Assembly (NCBI GenBank): GCA_947501805.1 | Contig: CANMXJ010000019.1 | Span: 1 to 64,000 of the forward strand | DNA: 64,000 nt | From: an uncultured Sulfitobacter sp. | GTDB taxonomy: Bacteria > Pseudomonadota > Alphaproteobacteria > Rhodobacterales > Rhodobacteraceae | Reading direction: 5' to 3' | Shown here: piece by piece, positions 44,939 to 53,513 of the stretch | How the letters are laid out: each line of letters starts with the position of its first letter | Position numbering within the stretch: the stretch's first letter is position 1 | The notes under the pieces: generated by a model | What the model saw: only the letters and a program-made list of their open reading frames with translations | Told to the model about the DNA's origin: nothing | Database searches by the model: none | Translations under genes and position numbers: made by a program

Positions 44939-46834
44939 TCAGGAATAATACGGTGCGGCCAGCAGTCCGGCCACGATCAGCGCGATGCCGATTGCTGTCA
45001 GTGCAAGTTCGCGATGAATGAAGCCGCTTTGGAGGCGGCGTGCTTGGGCACCAGCGGCAATCATCCGCTGCACAAAGCCAAAGATTGCGGCGTCGATACC
45101 ATTGGTATCTGTGAATTTACTCGCGAGACCCAGTCGCATCGACAACTGTCCGACCCAAAGTGAAAAAGCAAAAAGTGCGGCGTCTGCATGTTCTGCCAGT
45201 TGCGCGGTACCAAGCCCAATTCTACGCACCGTCCCGACCTGTGCTCGCAAAAGGCGCTGCTCCATGGCTTCGCAGTTGGCAGCGATGGCCAAGGCGGGAC
45301 GTAGGATCAACCCGTCCATTCCGCCCGCAACAGCAAAGCCGTTTTGCGCAGGTGTCAGGAGTGGACCAAGCAGACGCGCAGGGGGCACAAACCAACCAAG
45401 TATTAAACCAGCAAGCCCTACGGCCAGTCCCATTGCGGGCACGATCCAGCCGGGTTTTTCAATCTCCGCCCCTAACATATGTTCAAGCGCACCAAAGCCG
45501 AGCCCTAGCCCGGTGGCCAGTGCTACCAGTATGCCCATGCCAATGGTCATAAGTGGGACCGGCACCTGTACAGGCCCCGCGTCGCCATCCCACAATACAT
45601 TTAGCGCGCGACCCATATAGGCACCCGTCAACACCGATCCTGCCAGCGCCAGCGGCAAAAGCCACGGTGCCGCGGTGCTGTCCAGTGCGGCGGCGATGAT
45701 CGCATCCTTGGAAAAGAACGCGGCCAGCGGCGGGATGCCCGCCAGTGCAAGCGCGGCGATCGCAAAACCTGCAAAAATGCCAGGCCGTGCGCGCCCTGCC
45801 CCCGCCAGCGTCTCTAGCCCCGTGCCGTCACGGTCATGCTGAAACACGCCTGCACCTAGAAAAAGGGAACTCTTGATTGCCGCATGGGCGATCAGGTGCA
45901 GCAAAGCCGCAATCGGCGCTCCAGCGCCAATGGCCACCAGCATCAGCCCATATTGGCTACCGGTAGAAGCTGCCAGCAGCCGTTTAAGATCACGCTCTGC
46001 CAGTGCAATCAGTCCGGTGATCACAGCGGTGATACCACCAACAATTCCGACGACCAAAAGCACGCCATCGGGCAACATGGGGGCCGTGCGGATCAGCAGA
46101 ATCGCCCCTGCCGCCACCAGTGTGGCCGAGTGTAACAGCGCCGACACCGGCGTCGGCCCCGCCATGGCACGCATCAGCCAGTCCTGTAACGGCACCTGTG
46201 CCGATTTGCCCATCGCCGCCACCAACAGCAACACTCCAGCCACAAGCGTGGGTGTACCAGTTGAAATAAGTGTAACGGCAATTTCGGATGTGCCAGACAT
46301 GCCAATCAGGATGAACACCCCGATATAGAGACCCGAATCTGCACTGCGCGTGTATAGAAACGCGCGCATTGCGGCACTGGCCACACCCGCGCGGCCATAC
46401 CAAAAGCCGATCAACAGATAGCTGGCAAAGCCCATCATCTCCCAAGCGGCCAGCAGCGTGATCCAGTCACCCGACAGCACCAGTGCCTGCATAGCGGTGA
46501 CAAACAGCAACATTGTCCCAAAAAACCGCACCCGCTCGGGGTCCTTGCGCATGTATCCCGCAGCATAGATCAACACCATAGCGGCAACTGTAGCCACAAC
46601 CATCGAAAGCGTTGCAGTGAGGGGCGAAGCGACGAGGCGGATCGGAAAATCAGGCAAAAAGGGCAGTGAGATGCTCACGACCACACCGTCTGATACAGCA
46701 ACAAAAAGCCCGAGTGCGCCAGCAAACCCAAACACGGCCCCAGTCAGCGCCAGGACCTCGGGCATGCGGCGCAGCGTGAACATCGCCAATGCTGCCAGCA
46801 GTGGGCCCAGCAGGGTCAGAACCAGAATCGTCAT
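44939..46834 (-). CDS. nuoL: NuoL-like proton-channel subunit
   Basis: The 631-residue protein has fourteen core helices followed by the long amphipathic extension expected of NuoL. Segments seen are AAWEMMGFASYLLIGFWY near 127, SAQVPLQDWLMRAMAGPTPVSALLHS near 208 and KRLLAASTGSQYGLM near 288. The C-terminal part is more divergent than the core, with GGMDGLILRPALA near 510. It overlaps nuoK by four bases. In complex I this subunit transmits energy to the antiporter chain. Confidence 0.9.
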   Translation of the reverse strand: MTILVLTLLGPLLAALAMFTLRRMPEVLALTGAVFGFAGALGLFVAVSDGVVVSISLPFLPDFPIRLVASPLTATLSMVVATVAAMVLIYAAGYMRKDPERVRFFGTMLLFVTAMQALVLSGDWITLLAAWEMMGFASYLLIGFWYGRAGVASAAMRAFLYTRSADSGLYIGVFILIGMSGTSEIAVTLISTGTPTLVAGVLLLVAAMGKSAQVPLQDWLMRAMAGPTPVSALLHSATLVAAGAILLIRTAPMLPDGVLLVVGIVGGITAVITGLIALAERDLKRLLAASTGSQYGLMLVAIGAGAPIAALLHLIAHAAIKSSLFLGAGVFQHDRDGTGLETLAGAGRARPGIFAGFAIAALALAGIPPLAAFFSKDAIIAAALDSTAAPWLLPLALAGSVLTGAYMGRALNVLWDGDAGPVQVPVPLMTIGMGILVALATGLGLGFGALEHMLGAEIEKPGWIVPAMGLAVGLAGLILGWFVPPARLLGPLLTPAQNGFAVAGGMDGLILRPALAIAANCEAMEQRLLRAQVGTVRRIGLGTAQLAEHADAALFAFSLWVGQLSMRLGLASKFTDTNGIDAAIFGFVQRMIAAGAQARRLQSGFIHRELALTAIGIALIVAGLLAAPYYS

Positions 46835-47142
46835 CCCTTCAACTCGCGAGCTTCTTCCATCTCGACCGACCCACGCGAACGGAACCGCGCGATGGCGATG
46901 CCAAAGCCAACAGCCATTTCAACCGCCATCACCGCCATGACAATCAGCACAAACATTTGCGCCGCGGGGACGTCCGGATACAGATAGCGCCAGAAGGCCA
47001 CCAGATTGACCAGTGCCGCAGCAAGGATCAACTCTACCCCCATGATGATCATCACAAGATTAGTTTGGCTCAGCGCGCCATAAAGCCCGACCCCAAACAG
47101 GGCCGCACCGACGCTGAGGGCTATTATCAGTTCGGGGATCAT
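46831..47142 (-). CDS. nuoK: NuoK-like subunit
   Basis: The 103-residue, three-helix protein has NuoK characters: LFGVGLYGALSQTNLVMIIMGVELILAAALVNLVAF (shown in family position, conserved glutamate in GVEL) and a second membrane glutamate in MAVEMAVGFGIAI. These two glutamates form part of the proton path in complex I. It overlaps nuoJ and nuoL. Confidence 0.9.
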   Translation of the reverse strand: MIPELIIALSVGAALFGVGLYGALSQTNLVMIIMGVELILAAALVNLVAFWRYLYPDVPAAQMFVLIVMAVMAVEMAVGFGIAIARFRSRGSVEMEEARELKG

Positions 47143-47654
47143 CGCTTGCGTCCTTCACTCGGGTGGATCGCAACCATGGTGGCGGCCACCATCGCCGTCA
47201 GGATCATGAGCGCGGCCGATTCAAAGATAAACATCGAGCGGCCCAAGAGTTCACGCCCTAGTTCTGCCGTTTGCTCGGTCGCGTCCGGGATCTGAAGGTT
47301 CGCCGGTCCCCAATCGGCCAGCCATATAACCGCCAGCGCGGCGACAAATCCGATGCCCCCCGCCCAAAGTGACAGACGTTTCTGGTGCGTCATGTCCATC
47401 GCGCCCATGCCGCCAGGGTCCATCATGAACATCACCATGAAGATCGCCATAACGCTCATCTCCGTGGCCATCATCATGATCTGCAAGACGCCCAGAAATT
47501 CCGCCTGCATCAGCAGGAACATCACACCCACGGCGGTTTGCGAAAACAGTAACGCTAGTGCGGAGCGCACCATTGAAAGAGTGCGAAATACGACGATGCC
47601 GAACCAAACGGCCGCACCGCCAAAAAACATGAGGAAGATCATCTGAGGGGTCAT
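47139..47654 (-). CDS. nuoJ: NuoJ-like subunit
   Basis: This 171-residue protein has five helices, with the NuoJ-type LSMVRSALALLFSQTAVGVMFLLMQAEFLGVLQIMM region around residues 25-60 and the GPANLQ loop. It belongs to the E-channel region that links the peripheral arm to the pumps. Start ATG at 47654 overlaps the nuoH stop; a longer start would read into nuoH. Confidence 0.85.
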   Translation of the reverse strand: MTPQMIFLMFFGGAAVWFGIVVFRTLSMVRSALALLFSQTAVGVMFLLMQAEFLGVLQIMMMATEMSVMAIFMVMFMMDPGGMGAMDMTHQKRLSLWAGGIGFVAALAVIWLADWGPANLQIPDATEQTAELGRELLGRSMFIFESAALMILTAMVAATMVAIHPSEGRKR

Positions 47655-48550
47655 ATCGGGACCACCAGAGTGATGACGCCAACAAGGAATATATTTGCGA
47701 GGGCCAGAGGGATGCCGAGTTTCCAACTGATCTCCAGATATTGCGCCTCGCGAACGCGCGGCACCAGTCGTCCAACACTAACCATCAGACCCGCTACAAA
47801 AAGGATCTTGATCGCGCTCCACGCCCAGGCTGGCAACCATGGACCAAGCCAACCACCGAGATAGAAGGTCACGGTTGCACCCGCCAGTGCCATGATCAGG
47901 ACCATCCGTGCCAGCCGCAGCACGGCAAGGCGCGCACCAGTATATTCGGCCTCGATCCCACCTGCCAGATCACCGCGCGCTGTCGGCAAGTCCAAGGGAG
48001 GCAACCAGCACAACCCCATCGCAGCGGCAACGAACAGCACGAAGCCCAGCGGCTGATAAGCGATGTTCCACAAGGTTGATTGCGAGGTAACGATGTCCAC
48101 GGTCGACAATGATTCTGCACGCATTGCCACGGCAGTAATCGGCATCACGATCAACATCGCATAGGCCACAAACTGTCCCAAAAACCGCCAGCCACCTATC
48201 ATGGCATAGGCACCGTTCGGCCCCCATCCGGCCATGATCAGCGCGACCAAAACATAGGCCAGCGCCGCGTTCAGAAACAAAGCACCTGTCGCTAGATCAG
48301 TGACAATCAAGCCCGGTGCCAGTGGAATTACAGCAACCGCCAAAAGACCAGCTACAAGCAAGACCACTGGTCCGGCTTCAAAAAACAACCTGTCTGGCGT
48401 GCGCGCCAGCAGGGATTCACGCCCTAAAAGTGCAAGCGCTGAAATTGCAGGACGCGCGGGTTCCAGCCGCCCGTGAACTGCCCAGCTTTCCAACACGGCA
48501 ACTAGGTATGCACCCACCGCAAGTGCTACCAGCACAATCAATACGGTCAC
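47651..48550 (-). CDS. nuoH: NuoH-like subunit
   Basis: The 299-residue eight-helix protein is the NuoH/ND1 relative that, in complex I, forms the quinone chamber beneath NuoB and NuoD. Family-like segments are LLPPLDLPTARGDLAGGIEAEYTG (the loop with acidic residues) near 185 and KILFVAGLMVSVGRLVPRVREAQYLEISWKLGIPLALANI near the end (split for brevity in the family alignment). I chose the GTG at 48550, with GGAGG eight bases upstream, over the GTG at 48565, and it overlaps the fusion-gene stop (GTGA). Confidence 0.85.
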   Translation of the reverse strand: MTVLIVLVALAVGAYLVAVLESWAVHGRLEPARPAISALALLGRESLLARTPDRLFFEAGPVVLLVAGLLAVAVIPLAPGLIVTDLATGALFLNAALAYVLVALIMAGWGPNGAYAMIGGWRFLGQFVAYAMLIVMPITAVAMRAESLSTVDIVTSQSTLWNIAYQPLGFVLFVAAAMGLCWLPPLDLPTARGDLAGGIEAEYTGARLAVLRLARMVLIMALAGATVTFYLGGWLGPWLPAWAWSAIKILFVAGLMVSVGRLVPRVREAQYLEISWKLGIPLALANIFLVGVITLVVPI

Positions 48551-50508
48551 GATGTCACCTCCCACGGGCTGATGTCCAGCGATCCGATCCCGGTCAGCGC
48601 GTTGCCCAGCTCCTGTCCCTCCGCGACATCTCCAATCAAAGCTAAATGCGCTGTCGTTGGCGTTTTTATATCTGCTGCAATAACTTTACCTTTATGCAAT
48701 GTTAGGCTCAGTCGGGCTGCGCCACGCGGTGTCTCGACCACGGCTTCGCCCGTGCCTGAAGCAGCGCCAATACTGTGCGGTTCCAGTCTTGCAACCGTAC
48801 CCACAGCCGAGATCAAATCAAGGCTCTGGGTAATCTCGTTGCAGCGTTGCACCAACCGTGCCAACGCATCACCGTCAGTCATTGTGAGCACAGAAAATCC
48901 AATTTCGGCATAAACCGGATCGTCGCTGCGCGTATCACTGGCCATTCCAGAAGCGCGCGCCACGGGGCCGGACAGAGTGTCATTTGCTAGCAATTGACCG
49001 ATCCCACTCAATCTAGCAGCCAGCAGCGGAGTCCGCTGAAGTTTCGCCAGAAATGTACTGAGCTTTGGCTTGAGTGTCGTGACGTCAGTGGCTGCCGCCC
49101 CCTGTACTTTCAATTGAAATGCTGCTGCGCGTTTTTCAATCCAGCTGGACCCAGACTGCGCCCCGAAAGCTGCCAACCAACCAAGGTGACTGGCCACCCG
49201 CTCGCGCTCGACTACCGCAAGACGCGCGCGCGCAATGTCGGGTGCCACGCTTTGGCCGGCCGCTTGCTCAAGCGCGAGACACGCCAGCAGGCGGTAAGCG
49301 ACTGGACTGAGTGGGGACAATGCGGCGAGGTGATCGACAAATTCTGTGGGGCTGGACGGATTTGCAGGCAGCGGATCACTTGAGCCAACCAGACTGTCGG
49401 CGCTGGTGGTCGCCACTGCATCGCCGTCTAATGTCAGCTTTAATTGCAACCCTCCAGGCAGACCCGGAAAAAAAGGCCCGAAGGGAACATCAATCCATTC
49501 CATCTTGAGACCGTCCGCACTTGCAGGCATGTCGCGGGTAAGGTCAACCATCGACATGAAATGAGCCTCGACGCCTTCGACCCTCTCACCACCACCATGA
49601 CCGCCGTGGCCGCCTTGGTGGTTATCCGTGCTGTGTTCGTCATGTGCTTTGCCGTGGGCTTTGTGATCGTGCCCAGAATGTCCGCCAGCTTCTGCGACCG
49701 GCACAAGGTGCATCCCGCACTTCGGGCAGGACCCGGCTTCGTCGCTGACAACTTCGGGATGCATCGGGCAGGTGTATTGCAACGGAGCCTCGGTGCTGTC
49801 GGGCTTTGCGCGCATGTGATGTTGCTTATGGCCTGAGCCATGCGTCTTGTGCTGTTCGTGGTTGTCACCATCCGCAGAATGCCCGCCTTTGGAGCGATCA
49901 TGACAGACAGCGACAGGTTTGGAGTGTTTCTGGGCAGCGACCTCTCGCTTCTGTTTGGGCACAGCATGGCCTCTATGTTCTGATCCAGCGGTTTCGCGCT
50001 CAACCAAGGTCATGCCACATTTCGGGCAATTTCCCGGTGCCTCCTGCACAACTTCGGGGTGCATCGGGCAGGTATATTCCGTGCTGGTTTCCAGTGTGGG
50101 CGCTTCAAAATTCTCTACGTCTGGCTGAAAGGCTGCCACCGCAAAAATCCTGCGTATGTCTGCGATGGCCGCTTCAAGACCGGCTTGGGTCAACGGCCCC
50201 GTCGCATCGGGAACAGGCAAAGGGGAAATGTCATTGGTACCGAGGGTCAGAATGGCCCGTGGGCGCGGCATTTGCGCATAGACAACACAAGCGGCGTCAA
50301 GCAATCCAGCGGGCAGTCGTCCGATGACAACAAGGACATTGGCATGGCGCGGTGTCGCACTCAGGCGCAATCCCGCATCGCCAAGATCGATGCCGACGGC
50401 TCGTGCTATTTCCGCCCCAGGCACCACAAAGCCGCAAAGATCACGCGACATGGCTGCTGCTGCAATCCTTTGAAGCGCGTTCATCGTTCCGTGACGAGCG
50501 CCTCTCAT
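48547..50508 (-). CDS. NuoB-like/NuoD-like fusion with two heavy-metal-binding domains
   Basis: The 653-residue protein combines parts that are normally separate. Residues about 50-125 resemble NuoB (PRHANVLVVIGRLP, YAQMPRPRAILTLG), but the cysteines that hold cluster N2 are missing. Two HMBD modules follow, at 145-168 and 245-268, each with YTCPMHPEV and CPKCGM, separated and followed by histidine-rich stretches (178-231, 277-305). From about 340 on it resembles NuoD/hydrogenase large subunit (VPFGPFFPGLPGG, VERERVASHLGWL), without the HPxTHG quinone loop. No signal peptide is seen, so it should sit on the cytoplasmic face. Start ATG at 50508 overlaps the nuoA stop with GAGG upstream. The fusion suggests metal binding coupled to a proton-pumping membrane arm; activity is unknown. 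Confidence 0.8.
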   Translation of the reverse strand: MRGARHGTMNALQRIAAAAMSRDLCGFVVPGAEIARAVGIDLGDAGLRLSATPRHANVLVVIGRLPAGLLDAACVVYAQMPRPRAILTLGTNDISPLPVPDATGPLTQAGLEAAIADIRRIFAVAAFQPDVENFEAPTLETSTEYTCPMHPEVVQEAPGNCPKCGMTLVERETAGSEHRGHAVPKQKREVAAQKHSKPVAVCHDRSKGGHSADGDNHEQHKTHGSGHKQHHMRAKPDSTEAPLQYTCPMHPEVVSDEAGSCPKCGMHLVPVAEAGGHSGHDHKAHGKAHDEHSTDNHQGGHGGHGGGERVEGVEAHFMSMVDLTRDMPASADGLKMEWIDVPFGPFFPGLPGGLQLKLTLDGDAVATTSADSLVGSSDPLPANPSSPTEFVDHLAALSPLSPVAYRLLACLALEQAAGQSVAPDIARARLAVVERERVASHLGWLAAFGAQSGSSWIEKRAAAFQLKVQGAAATDVTTLKPKLSTFLAKLQRTPLLAARLSGIGQLLANDTLSGPVARASGMASDTRSDDPVYAEIGFSVLTMTDGDALARLVQRCNEITQSLDLISAVGTVARLEPHSIGAASGTGEAVVETPRGAARLSLTLHKGKVIAADIKTPTTAHLALIGDVAEGQELGNALTGIGSLDISPWEVTS

Positions 50509-50870
50509 TCCTGCCGCCTCAGCGCGCCTTGGCTCCAGCCGTACAGCAGGCCAAGGAACAGGATTGCAAGAAAAACACCCATGTCGAGAAGCGCTGTAAG
50601 CCCTTCTTCCCTGTAGACAACGGCCCAAGGATACATGAAGGCCATTTCCATATCGAACGCGAGAAACAACAAGGCGTAGCCATAGTATTTAGCGTGATAT
50701 CGTACCCAGACCGGATCCCGCGACAGCGAGCCTGCCGTTGCGGGCACATCCTTTCCGGGCTCCCTGCGGGTACTACCGATTGCGCGGGCTAGGACATAAA
50801 GACAAATGACAAAACCTACTGTGCCAAGCGTCAGCCCAAATAGAACCGCATATTGGTGAAGCGCGCTCAT
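50505..50870 (-). CDS. nuoA: NuoA-like subunit
   Basis: This 121-residue protein has three helices and the NuoA pattern: RYHAKYYGYALLFLAFDMEMAFMYPWAV near 60, with the conserved F-D-x-E, and a third helix ending in WSQGALRRQE. It is the first gene of the complex-I-like module, with AGGAGAACCTAATTA before the ATG. The module's promoter is expected in 50871-51090. Confidence 0.9.
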   Translation of the reverse strand: MSALHQYAVLFGLTLGTVGFVICLYVLARAIGSTRREPGKDVPATAGSLSRDPVWVRYHAKYYGYALLFLAFDMEMAFMYPWAVVYREEGLTALLDMGVFLAILFLGLLYGWSQGALRRQE

Positions 50871-51090
50871 TAATTAGGTTCTCCTATCAGTGTTTCGTGC
50901 AAATGCCCGACGCTTGCATTTTTGGTAAGTAAGTCTTGCATTTCAGAGCGATACATCGGCTTTTTTTAAGAGCATAACCGAGGCACTCCGTTATTCCGTC
51001 GGGCGGTCCCGTAGAACTTTGAATTTCATCCAGTTCCGCTATTTGCACAAAACTTCGGTTATTCTGTTCGCAGCAGAGCTATGTGAAATT

Positions 51091-51582
51091 TCAATCTATG
51101 CCGTTCTCCTGCTGCAAACGACGGATATAGGCGACCACATTTAGAACATCAGCTTGGGTAACGCCTTCCACAGCAGGCATATTACCAAAGTCCCAATGAT
51201 GAGCCCGCACACCGTTCTTTGCGGCCAAAACAAATGCCATGTCACCGTGATGACCAGGTTCATAAATTTTATGTATCAACGGTGGAGCAATATCTTTTCT
51301 GCCCTGCCCATTCGGACCATGACATGCAGAGCAAACGGCCTCGTAGGTAGCTTTCCCTAACCTTTCTTTTTCTCCAAAGGTCTCTGGCAGGTTTACTGCA
51401 ATAATGCCGTCGTCAAGAATTGGCGGGCCCTTTTTCTCCAGTAACGGACTAACCTCCGATGATTGAAAAACATACCATGCACCAGCAGCCACGGCGACGA
51501 GAGCAAAGAATACTGCGCCCCACCTCATGATCCTCTCTCCTTCATTCAATTCATCAATTTTCCGTTTTTCATTCTCAGACAT
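51091..51582 (-). CDS. membrane-anchored c-type cytochrome
   Basis: This 163-residue protein has an N-terminal anchor helix (WGAVFFALVAVAAGAWYVF) and a periplasmic class I cytochrome domain. The haem motif CSACHGPNGQG lies near 83 and a likely axial methionine in NMPAVEGVT near 135. It could carry electrons for the multicopper oxidase or a terminal oxidase. It is the last gene of the copper operon, 30 bases after the ABC membrane gene. Confidence 0.85.
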   Translation of the reverse strand: MSENEKRKIDELNEGERIMRWGAVFFALVAVAAGAWYVFQSSEVSPLLEKKGPPILDDGIIAVNLPETFGEKERLGKATYEAVCSACHGPNGQGRKDIAPPLIHKIYEPGHHGDMAFVLAAKNGVRAHHWDFGNMPAVEGVTQADVLNVVAYIRRLQQENGID

Positions 51583-51612
51583 ATCTTTTACCGGTAAATG
51601 CTCTGAAGGTCC

Positions 51613-52860
51613 TCAGATTTGGAGCGGCACAAGGGTGATGTCGCGGGTTTCGGATTGTTGCTCTGGCAACGTGTCCGGCGAAAAAAAGCTGGTGATCTCA
51701 TGATACCTGATCCGCGTGTCTTCCAAAGTTTGATAATAGCGAAACAGCTCTTTCAGAGGCGCGGAAAAGTCCTTGTGTGCTGCCAGCACGGCGACAAGTG
51801 CGCCAAGGCTGATACGGCCCTCGATAACGAAATAGCCTCCTAATGAATAGAAAAGGAACGGAGTAAGCGCGGTCAGAAAATTGTTCAGCGCTTTGATAAA
51901 GAACTTCAGGATGTAGATCCGCCTTCTCACCTTCTCCAGCTCCCGAAAACTTGTACTTGCGCCTCCAAATGTGGAGCCAGTCGCCAACTCCAAGCCATGA
52001 AGCTGGTTGCTCAATTGTCTACCAAGGTGCCGTACTTCTTTGATTCTGATCCGCGACAGCCCATTTACGCGGCGCTGAAGCTTGGGGAGCAATATGAGCT
52101 GTATGGGCAATACTGCCAAAGCAGCAGCCCCAAGAACGGGGTCTTGAATGAACATGAACAACATGATTGTTAGGAGTGTTCCCCCCTGCATGACAGGCAA
52201 AGTCAGTACATCTGCAGCAAAACCGCCAACCGGCTCTACCTCTTGGGCAAGGATTGGAACGATCTCACTTTGTGATTGCGACTGCGGGTCGGTACGCCAT
52301 GCCCGATAGACCAAGAGTCTGAAGCGGCGCAGAAATCGTTCTGCAACATAGCCCTTGAAGACGTTAAGTACGTATTTGCTCAACCCATTTACGCTGATCG
52401 CTAGCAGATAGAGACCAGACAAAATCATCAGAAGCGTAACCTGATCAAAGTAATATCCAAGGAACTCAATCGGGAAGCGATCAGCATCCAGCGCATTGTT
52501 CACAATTTGCTTCGGAAGTTCCAACGTAACATAGAGAACGGGCATCGAAATGAGGCTCATCCCGATCATTATTGCCTGCTGTTTTCTGGAATACCGCAGC
52601 ACGGTTTTGAAGAGACTATGTTCCAGTCCACGGACCGCCTGTGACTGGGGTTGCCGATCAACAATCCTGTCACGCCGCAAAAACCTGAGAGCCGCGCGTA
52701 TGAGGAGATAGACGATCACGCCGATAAGCATTGCCGGGGCAAAAACAAAAATAACATGGATGAACGGGTGAATCCAATCAGGCGCAGTATCATCATACTG
52801 ATAGCCAAAAAACTTCGTCACGCTGTGAACAACATCATGATATTTGTCGAAACGTATCAT
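51613..52860 (-). CDS. ABC-exporter-type transmembrane protein without ATPase domain
   Basis: The 415-residue protein has a first helix (about 30-55) and a six-helix ABC-exporter membrane domain (about 95-380) with DPVLGAAALAVLPIQLILLP near 240. The reading frame ends with RDITLVPLQ, exactly where a nucleotide-binding domain would start; no Walker A, LSGGQ or Walker B motif is present in it or next to it. Either the protein works with an ATPase encoded elsewhere or the gene is truncated. Its start is uncertain (ATG at 52860, or GTG at 52869 touching the cupredoxin stop). It lies inside the copper operon. Confidence 0.7.
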   Translation of the reverse strand: MIRFDKYHDVVHSVTKFFGYQYDDTAPDWIHPFIHVIFVFAPAMLIGVIVYLLIRAALRFLRRDRIVDRQPQSQAVRGLEHSLFKTVLRYSRKQQAIMIGMSLISMPVLYVTLELPKQIVNNALDADRFPIEFLGYYFDQVTLLMILSGLYLLAISVNGLSKYVLNVFKGYVAERFLRRFRLLVYRAWRTDPQSQSQSEIVPILAQEVEPVGGFAADVLTLPVMQGGTLLTIMLFMFIQDPVLGAAALAVLPIQLILLPKLQRRVNGLSRIRIKEVRHLGRQLSNQLHGLELATGSTFGGASTSFRELEKVRRRIYILKFFIKALNNFLTALTPFLFYSLGGYFVIEGRISLGALVAVLAAHKDFSAPLKELFRYYQTLEDTRIRYHEITSFFSPDTLPEQQSETRDITLVPLQI

Positions 52861-52869
52861 TATATTCAC

Positions 52870-53403
52870 TCAGTTTTTTGGTTTAGGCGCGAGATGGTCG
52901 TGGACCATAATAACGCCAAACATACCCGCTTCACGGTGGCCCGGGATGAGACAAACAAATTCCAGGTTGGTTTTGCTCGAAAATTTCCAATCAAGTGTTG
53001 CAGTGCTTCCACTCGAGATCGCGATTGAATTGGCGTCTTCATGCTTCATATCAGGGTGGTTTCGCATCCATTGCTGATGCTTGGCGATTTCATCAAATGA
53101 ACCCAGAAAAAACTCATGATCCAGATCGCCGAAATTATTTACGACAAAACGCACGACCGCGCCTTCTTCGATGTGGATGGCATCAGGATCAAACAGCATA
53201 TAGCCACTTTCAGTTTCCTTAATGTTGACTTCAATTGTTCGGGTAATCTCGGCATCCAACCCGGGTTTACCAATAGGAACGTGCCCCGGATGATCATATG
53301 CCTGTGCGTGTGGCTCTTCGCCGATGCCTGTGCTCGCTTGAGCTCCCACCGTAGAGAGGCACAAGACAATAAGCAGCGTCAGAACTTTTGTCGGGGAATA
53401 CAT
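52870..53403 (-). CDS. periplasmic cupredoxin
   Basis: This 177-residue protein has a signal peptide (VLTLLIVLCLSTVGAQA) and one plastocyanin/azurin-like domain. The type-1 copper ligands are visible in DHEFFLGSFDE (His), and in VCLIPGHREAGMFG, which contains Cys, His and Met in the spacing C-x4-H-x4-M. It should be a soluble copper protein of the periplasm, perhaps an electron carrier or copper carrier. GGAGCAGAAA precedes the ATG at 53403. The neighbouring upstream gene encodes a second cupredoxin of the same kind. Confidence 0.87.
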   Translation of the reverse strand: MYSPTKVLTLLIVLCLSTVGAQASTGIGEEPHAQAYDHPGHVPIGKPGLDAEITRTIEVNIKETESGYMLFDPDAIHIEEGAVVRFVVNNFGDLDHEFFLGSFDEIAKHQQWMRNHPDMKHEDANSIAISSGSTATLDWKFSSKTNLEFVCLIPGHREAGMFGVIMVHDHLAPKPKN

Positions 53404-53513
53404 TTTCTGCTCCAATAATGAAGTTTCACAACACGTGGCGGCTTTGTTCGGCAATTTGGGAGAGAGGAGGTAGAGTGACAGGAGGCGGTGAAGAACACCG
53501 CCTCCTGTGCTGA

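Noticed and set aside
50974-50994. Hairpin ATAACCGAG/CTCCGTTAT as a terminator of the copper operon
   Set aside because: One mismatch in a nine-base stem, and the nearby T-run is on the wrong side for the minus strand; kept only as a possibility.
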